From NCBI GenBank assembly GCA_013816615.1, contig JACDED010000003.1, positions 25,794 through 81,921 on the forward strand: a stretch of 56,128 bases of DNA, given 5' to 3'. Of this stretch, positions 51,433 to 56,128 are shown piece after piece. A program made the position numbers and the translations under genes. Each line of letters opens with the position of its first letter. Positions within the stretch are counted from its first letter, which is position 1. The DNA comes from Bacteroidota bacterium (lineage in GTDB: Bacteria > Bacteroidota > Bacteroidia > B-17B0 > Aurantibacillaceae). The notes beneath the pieces were generated by a model. That model saw nothing but the letters and a program-made list of their open reading frames with translations, searched no databases and was not told the DNA's origin.

Positions 51433-52070
51433 TCGTGATCAAAAAAGTGATTGTAAATAAGCACTACTCCAAAAATGATGAGCAAGCTACCTGTAATTAC
51501 ATTTACCGTGCGCATTGTTTTTGGTGTCAAAACCTGCTTTAATTTATTAGCTGCTGATACCTTGCCTAATTCTACTAAAAGCACAAGGCCAAGGGTTATG
51601 CTAAAGTAAATTATCATATATGATATCTCATAGTATAACGTTTTACTTACTGCCGTAACATTGCCTAACCAGAGTAACCATACCGCAGGATTTAAACTAT
51701 TTAAAAAAAAGCCTTTCAAGATCATTGTTTTTGCCGATGGAACCTTGATCTCAATGCTAGTGTCTTTACTCGTATCAACAGGTTCTCTAAAATGCAGCGC
51801 TCCAAAAACAATTAAAATAATGCCTGCCACAATACCCATAAAGCGCTGGCTTTTTTCGTCGGTAATAAAATTGGTGGCGCCGTAATGCACTAAAAAAATA
51901 ATTAGAATGCATACGATAAAATCGCTCAAAACAACGCCAATTGCCAATAAAGAACCGGGCTTATAGCCATAACGAATACCGGTGTTTATTAATGCAAAAA
52001 AAGCCGGCCCAAACGAAAACGTGAGCAGTAAAACTATTATAAATGTTTGATATATTAAACTAAGTACCAA
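51429..52070 (-). CDS. LysE/RhtB-family amino-acid exporter
   Basis: A 213-residue inner-membrane protein with about six helices (about 5-30, 38-65, 70-90, 112-130, 142-165, 185-208). The early SFGPAFFALINTGIRYGYKPG is the LysE family G-P...G-x-x-x-G signature near the first helix. Such carriers export amino acids or derivatives by proton antiport. The start is TTG at 52070, 3 bp after the GH3 stop; the downstream end overlaps DUF493 by 4 bp. The tight packing points to a functional pair with GH3. Confidence 0.85.
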   Translation of the reverse strand: MVLSLIYQTFIIVLLLTFSFGPAFFALINTGIRYGYKPGSLLAIGVVLSDFIVCILIIFLVHYGATNFITDEKSQRFMGIVAGIILIVFGALHFREPVDTSKDTSIEIKVPSAKTMILKGFFLNSLNPAVWLLWLGNVTAVSKTLYYEISYMIIYFSITLGLVLLVELGKVSAANKLKQVLTPKTMRTVNVITGSLLIIFGVVLIYNHFFDHE

Positions 52071-52073
52071 AAA

Positions 52074-53603
52074 CTATTTTTTATTTTTTTCTAAAAATGC
52101 CAGCCACTCATTTAATTGCTTGCCTTTTAATACACGTGGAAATTTACTTTGTCCGCCAAGCTTATTTTTACTTGCTAAAAAATCGATAAACGTTTGGTTT
52201 GGCAGTAAAGTTATTATAACATCGTTTAAAGCGTGTTTGCGTTCCGTTGCGTAATCATCATTTAATTCTTTCAAATAATTATCCAGTTTTTCTTTTAATG
52301 CGCCAGCGTCTGCTTGTTTATCGGTACCAATGTACCAATGGTGCGCAAACAAACCTTTATTAGGCTTTCCAACAACACAATATTCATTTACATTAAGATC
52401 CAGATCTTTTGCGGTGAGCTTAATGGCCCGGTTCATATTATCTACACTTAAATGCTCTCCACATAAACTTAAAAAATGTTTTGTGCGGCCGGTAACAATT
52501 ATTTCACAACGTTTAAGATCAGTGAATTTAACAGTATCGCCGATTAAATAACGCCATGCTCCTGCACAATTTGTAATTAGCAATGCATAATCCTGGTTTA
52601 ATTTTACCTCTGTAATATCTATTGCTGTAGCATTTGGTTTTACATTTCCGTCACTATCAAAATTTTCTTCATTAAAAGGAATAAACTCAAAGAACATGGA
52701 GTTGTCTGTCATTAACTTCATGCTTTGTTGTTCATTTGGCCGTTCCTGGTAAGCAATAAAGCCTTCGGATGCCATGTAGGTATCTAAATAAATTAATTGT
52801 TTAGCGCACAATGCATTGATGCTGTTTTTATATGGCTGCACCGAAACGCCACCGTGTACGAACACCGCAAGGTTTGGCCAAACATCGTGAATTGTTTGTA
52901 CGTTATAATGTTTTATAATGCGCTCAAATAAAATTTGTATCCACGCCGGCACACCACAAATAAACCCTACGTTCCATTTTTTAGCATTAAGCACAAGGTC
53001 TTCCAGTTTTTTTTCCCAATTGGTTTGAGAACGGATCTCGGGGCCGGGTAAAGAAAAATTCTGAAACCAGCGTGGCTGGGTACCAGTAGTAATGCCACTA
53101 AGATCGCCGCTAAAATAGGTGCCGTTATAATTTAAGTTGGTACTTCCACCAACAAACAAGGCTTCTGTTTCGTACTGCTCTTCCGAAAAATCAAAATGTT
53201 TTGTAGATAGGATCTGTTTGATAGTGCCTTTTTGTATGGCCTTGATCATGTCTTTTGTAACCGGAATGTGTTTACTTGCCGATTCTGATGTACCCGAGCT
53301 TAACGCAAAATAATTTATCTTACCCGGCCAACAAACATCTTTTTCGCCCTGCAAAGCCCGGTACCACCACAATTCAAAAATAGATTGATAATCGAAGATG
53401 GGAACGGTTTTTTTAAATCCTTTAATTGGATCTTCACTCAATAAAATTTCGCTAAAGCTGTATTGCTCGCCAAAAGAAGTAAACTGTGCTTTACTTAATA
53501 ATTTATTTAATTGTTTGAGCTGTTGTTTTTGTATATTTTTCCGCGCAGGAATTCTTCCGCGAATTGTAATTGCCTGCTTTATAATAGAGCCTAGTATTGG
53601 CAT
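52074..53603 (-). CDS. GH3 family acyl-acid amido synthetase
   Basis: A 509-residue cytosolic enzyme of the firefly-luciferase adenylating superfamily. Known plant GH3 proteins adenylate a carboxylic acid and join it to an amino acid. Motifs in order: YFALSSGTSESASKHIPVT (about residues 98-116, nucleotide phosphate loop), a YMASEGFIAYQ segment (about 267-277), the ITNCAGAWRYLIGDTVKFTD region (about 345-364) and VTGRTKHFLSLCGEHLS (about 371-387). Length is shorter than plant GH3 (about 600) but normal for bacterial members. Bacterial GH3 proteins have no settled function. The gene starts the group GH3-LysE-DUF493-epimerase. Confidence 0.88.
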   Translation of the reverse strand: MPILGSIIKQAITIRGRIPARKNIQKQQLKQLNKLLSKAQFTSFGEQYSFSEILLSEDPIKGFKKTVPIFDYQSIFELWWYRALQGEKDVCWPGKINYFALSSGTSESASKHIPVTKDMIKAIQKGTIKQILSTKHFDFSEEQYETEALFVGGSTNLNYNGTYFSGDLSGITTGTQPRWFQNFSLPGPEIRSQTNWEKKLEDLVLNAKKWNVGFICGVPAWIQILFERIIKHYNVQTIHDVWPNLAVFVHGGVSVQPYKNSINALCAKQLIYLDTYMASEGFIAYQERPNEQQSMKLMTDNSMFFEFIPFNEENFDSDGNVKPNATAIDITEVKLNQDYALLITNCAGAWRYLIGDTVKFTDLKRCEIIVTGRTKHFLSLCGEHLSVDNMNRAIKLTAKDLDLNVNEYCVVGKPNKGLFAHHWYIGTDKQADAGALKEKLDNYLKELNDDYATERKHALNDVIITLLPNQTFIDFLASKNKLGGQSKFPRVLKGKQLNEWLAFLEKNKK

Positions 53604-53682
53604 TTCTTTTCTTGATTAAAGATGAATAATAAATGATAGAAGACAAGTCTTAGATCATATGTTTTTTATCCCTTGTCTTTTT

Positions 53683-54774
53683 TTACTTAATGTAACGGAA
53701 ATCCTGGTTGTTTTTAATTGATTTTATACTGTGGTAAATTAATTTAATAACTTCTTCCACATCCTGCTTATGAACACTTTCAACAGTTGTGTGCATATAA
53801 CGCAATGGTAACGAAATTAATGCGGATGCAATTCCATCTGTTGCGTAAGCAAAAGCATCCGTATCTGTACCTGTTGCGCGTGAAGCCGCCTGGCGCTGAA
53901 AAGTAATTTTATTTTTCTTCGCAGCATCTATAATTAATTTTAATAAATTATTTTGTACAGCAGGTGCATAACTTAATACCGGGCCGCCACCGCATGAAAG
54001 ATCACCGCTTACGATTTTACTCATCATAGGCGTTTGTGTATCATGACAAACATCAGTAACAATAGCCACATTTGGATTTATTTTTCTTGCTATCATGGTT
54101 GCACCATTCAATCCCACTTCTTCCTGCACGGCGTTTACAATGTAAAGTCCAAACGGTAATTTGTCTTTATTTTCTTTTAGCATGCGCGCAACTTCTGCGA
54201 TCATAAAGCCTCCAATTCTATTATCCAAAGCGCGGCCAACATAATAACGGTCATTCAATTCCATTAACTCGTCTTCGTAAGTAATTACGCAACCAACATG
54301 TACGCCAAGCGCTTCTACTTCTTTGTCTGATTTACAACCAAGATCTAAAAAAATATTTTTTAAAGAGGGTGTTTCTTCTTTAGCTGCATCACGTACATGA
54401 ATTGCAGGCCAACCAAATACAGCTTTTACAATTCCTTTTTCAGTATGAATGTTAACACGCTTTGAAGGAGCAATTTGATGGTCGCTTCCGCCATTACGAC
54501 GCAGGTAAATAAAACCGTCTTTTGTAATGTAATGCACAAACCAGCTTATCTCATCTGCATGTGCTTCAATTACTACTTTGTATTGTGCTTTTGGATTAAT
54601 AACACCAACTACTGTACCATAAGTGTCTACAAAGTATTCATCAATGTAGGGTTTTAAGTAGTTTAACCAGATCTTTTGGCCTGAGCTTTCAAAACCGGTT
54701 GGAGATGCGTTATTTAAATATTCATATAAAAAGTCGGTAGACTTTTGGTTTAATATAGATTTGGTTTTAGCCAT
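53683..54774 (-). CDS. M42 family glutamyl aminopeptidase-like metallopeptidase
   Basis: A 363-residue co-catalytic two-metal peptidase. Metal ligands and the general base are visible: VIEAHADEISWFV (His/Asp), GRALDNRIGGFM (Asp), NAVQEEVGLNGA (Glu-Glu), VTDVCHDTQ (Asp) and PLRYMHTTVESVHKQD (His). Members form large tetrahedral assemblies that trim peptides; cellulase-M naming is historical. Cytosolic, no signal peptide. ATG start; 79 bp upstream of GH3 in the same direction. Confidence 0.92.
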   Translation of the reverse strand: MAKTKSILNQKSTDFLYEYLNNASPTGFESSGQKIWLNYLKPYIDEYFVDTYGTVVGVINPKAQYKVVIEAHADEISWFVHYITKDGFIYLRRNGGSDHQIAPSKRVNIHTEKGIVKAVFGWPAIHVRDAAKEETPSLKNIFLDLGCKSDKEVEALGVHVGCVITYEDELMELNDRYYVGRALDNRIGGFMIAEVARMLKENKDKLPFGLYIVNAVQEEVGLNGATMIARKINPNVAIVTDVCHDTQTPMMSKIVSGDLSCGGGPVLSYAPAVQNNLLKLIIDAAKKNKITFQRQAASRATGTDTDAFAYATDGIASALISLPLRYMHTTVESVHKQDVEEVIKLIYHSIKSIKNNQDFRYIK

Positions 54775-54898
54775 TATGTTGTGATTAATGAACCTTAAAA
54801 CTACTAAATTTTACGAATAATTACTACGTATTTTTTATGAATTAATACGGATCGAAACGTGGCAGGCTAAAGCTTGTTATTTTTACAAAGGCGTGAAA

Positions 54899-55510
54899 CT
54901 ATTTTTCTTTTTTTGGTTTCTCTTTAGCCCAGGTTTTATATTCATCCTGTTGTTGCGGCCTGAATGCAGGAATGCGGGTTAAGGGCTCACATGCTTTTAA
55001 AGTTGCGTGACACTCTGAAGGTAATTGCTGATATAATTTCGTGCCTTTTGTTTTCCAGGTTATCATTTCATCACTCACATCTTTTATAGGTTTTGCAGGA
55101 TTGCCAACCACTACTTTTCTTTTTTCAATAATTGTATCTGCGGGAATAAATGATAAAGCGCCAATAATGCATTCATCGCCAATTACAACATTATCCATTA
55201 TTACGCTGTTCATTCCAACCAAAACGTTTTTACCAATAGTAGCGCCATGAATAATTGCGCCATGGCCAATATGTGCGCTTTCTTTTAACAACACTGTTGT
55301 ACCGGGAAACATATGAATAGTACAGTTCTCTTGTACGTTACAACCATCTTCAATAATTATTTGTCCCCAATCGCCACGTATAGCAGCACCCGGACCAATA
55401 TAAACATCTTTACCAATAATTACATTTCCGGTAACGGTAGCGTTTGGGTGAACAAAAGCGCTGCGGTCAACAACGGGCTTGTATCCATTAAATTCAAATA
55501 TATTGGCCAT
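54899..55510 (-). CDS. PaaY/CaiE-type gamma carbonic anhydrase family protein
   Basis: A 203-residue left-handed beta-helix protein. Hexapeptide turns run from VDRSAFVHPNATVTG to about residue 150, then a C-terminal helix. The three expected metal-ligand histidines are in CTIHMFPG, ESAHIGHGAII. The wording GHGAIIHGATIGKNVLVGMNS and KTKGTKLYQQLPSECHATL fits PaaY and CaiE rather than the archaeal Cam type. PaaY has been reported as a hydroxyphenylacetyl-CoA thioesterase; others hydrate CO2. No phenylacetate or carnitine genes lie in the window. ATG start. Divergent from the truncated gene at the window end. Confidence 0.85.
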   Translation of the reverse strand: MANIFEFNGYKPVVDRSAFVHPNATVTGNVIIGKDVYIGPGAAIRGDWGQIIIEDGCNVQENCTIHMFPGTTVLLKESAHIGHGAIIHGATIGKNVLVGMNSVIMDNVVIGDECIIGALSFIPADTIIEKRKVVVGNPAKPIKDVSDEMITWKTKGTKLYQQLPSECHATLKACEPLTRIPAFRPQQQDEYKTWAKEKPKKEK

Positions 55511-55717
55511 GCATTTCTATTTTTTGTAAAAGTAATTTTTTTGCTCTAAAAACGGCTATTTAATCTGCTTTTATGCCTTTTAAATGTTATTTATCTAACT
55601 ATTCGTTTTCGACGAAAAAAATTTAGTTAAAAACGTGCAGGATGTGGTGTAATATAATTTTTTGATTAATAGCTAATTAGAAAAAAAGACTATCTTTAAT
55701 GCCTATTTAAAATTTAT

Positions 55718-56128
55718 ATGTCTTCGATGAATTTAGCCTTTAAGCGGGCTGGTTATTGCTTTTTGTTTTTTTTTAATGTGCTTGTATTTATACCTGCGCA
55801 GGAAAACGATAAGGACGAGGTTGTATCGGGATATATAAAAGCTTTAACCACTCTTTGGGAAACATCAAATACAAAAACGTTTAGTAATTATATTATTGAT
55901 TCTTCTTTAACACTTAAATCAGAGCCTTTTAAAGTAACTAACGATTCGGTGGTTTATCTGCATAAAGAATTATTGCTGAAACAAAATCAATTAATGCAGC
56001 GCATTAATAAAAAAGATGTTGGCTTAAAATATATTTTAAACTACCAGGAAAATTTTAATTCACCCGTTGCTGATCCTTTAGAAATTGTAGTGTTTAAGCG
56101 TCGCGCGGTTACAGGCATAGACTGGGAC
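55718..56128 (+). CDS. Exported protein, N-terminal fragment at window end
   Basis: An ATG at 55718 opens a frame of 137 codons that runs off the right edge. Residues 1 to about 29 form a signal peptide: a basic start with AFKRAG, a hydrophobic core CFLFFFNVLVF, and a likely cleavage after IPAQ. The rest is helical, with HKELLLKQNQLMQRINKKD, then LNYQENFNSP and a closing FKRRAVTGIDWD. The last pattern recalls TolC-like outer-membrane proteins of Bacteroidota, but with about 110 mature residues this is only a suggestion. A -7-like TATCTTTA lies at 55691-55698. The 207-bp spacer before it is AT-rich with nothing else clear. Confidence 0.7.
   Translation, partial: MSSMNLAFKRAGYCFLFFFNVLVFIPAQENDKDEVVSGYIKALTTLWETSNTKTFSNYIIDSSLTLKSEPFKVTNDSVVYLHKELLLKQNQLMQRINKKDVGLKYILNYQENFNSPVADPLEIVVFKRRAVTGIDWD

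Overview
The window is chromosomal DNA from a Bacteroidota (Bacteroidetes) bacterium. It is AT-rich, roughly 35-40 percent GC by eye. Supporting evidence: a type IX secretion (T9SS) C-terminal sorting domain, a carboxypeptidase-regulatory/TonB-dependent receptor, PorE-like and PorG-like envelope proteins, a cytochrome b558-type succinate dehydrogenase/fumarate reductase, DUF4292, DUF5522 and DUF6089 proteins, promoters with the Bacteroidota -7 box TAnnTTTG, and hardly any Shine-Dalgarno sequences. I cannot place it below class level. No rRNA, tRNA, CRISPR array, prophage or transposase gene is visible. Most of the window is ordinary housekeeping and envelope DNA.

Layout. 1-3506 (+): the end of a surface-polysaccharide cluster (AsnB-type amidotransferase, GT4 glycosyltransferase, WcaF-like acetyltransferase), meeting Rel/SpoT tail to tail. 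5.8-12 kb: a methyltransferase, an orphan histidine kinase behind an AsmA-like protein, and a T9SS cargo protein. 12.2-16.5 kb: an exported redoxin, a 217-bp nested palindromic repeat, DUF5522, a long-form urocanate hydratase, a TPM-domain protein and an unlisted 49-residue gene with its own terminator. 16.7-21 kb (-): Pit phosphate transporter plus OprP-like porin, and MscL plus an OmpA lipoprotein. 21.1-25.4 kb: acetyl-CoA synthetase, a DNA alkyltransferase and a thioredoxin-like protein in one coupled operon, then DprA. 25.4-28.8 kb: TonB receptor plus EEP phosphoesterase. 28.8-36.9 kb: an exported TPR-CHAT protein, a TPR protein, a PorE-like protein, glutamate racemase and a PorG-like barrel. 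36.9-40.9 kb (-): sdhCAB, interrupted by a four-helix-bundle (S23-type) gene cassette. 41-48.7 kb: a 2'-5' RNA ligase-like protein, then an overlapping operon (sugar nucleotidyltransferase, TPR lipoprotein, DUF4292, EnvC-like) and a second TPR-PD40-OmpA protein. 48.8-55.5 kb (-): trigger factor, aldose-1-epimerase-like, DUF493, LysE exporter, GH3 acyl-amido synthetase, M42 aminopeptidase, PaaY-like gamma carbonic anhydrase. The window ends inside a new exported protein.

The most unusual items are: (i) a 449-bp cassette made of exactly one four-helix-bundle gene between 29-bp imperfect inverted repeats, which forms almost the whole sdhA-sdhB spacer; (ii) a GH3 adenylating/amido-synthetase gene directly coupled to a LysE-family amino-acid exporter; (iii) a 217-bp nested palindrome and several other structured intergenic repeats, mostly at gene 3' ends; (iv) a small gene at 16379-16528; (v) two promoter regions with readable architecture, sdhC (tandem direct repeats) and murI/porG-like (mirror-image motif); (vi) a CHAT peptidase-like protein with an export signal. 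All functional calls come from motif recognition by eye; no database search was run.
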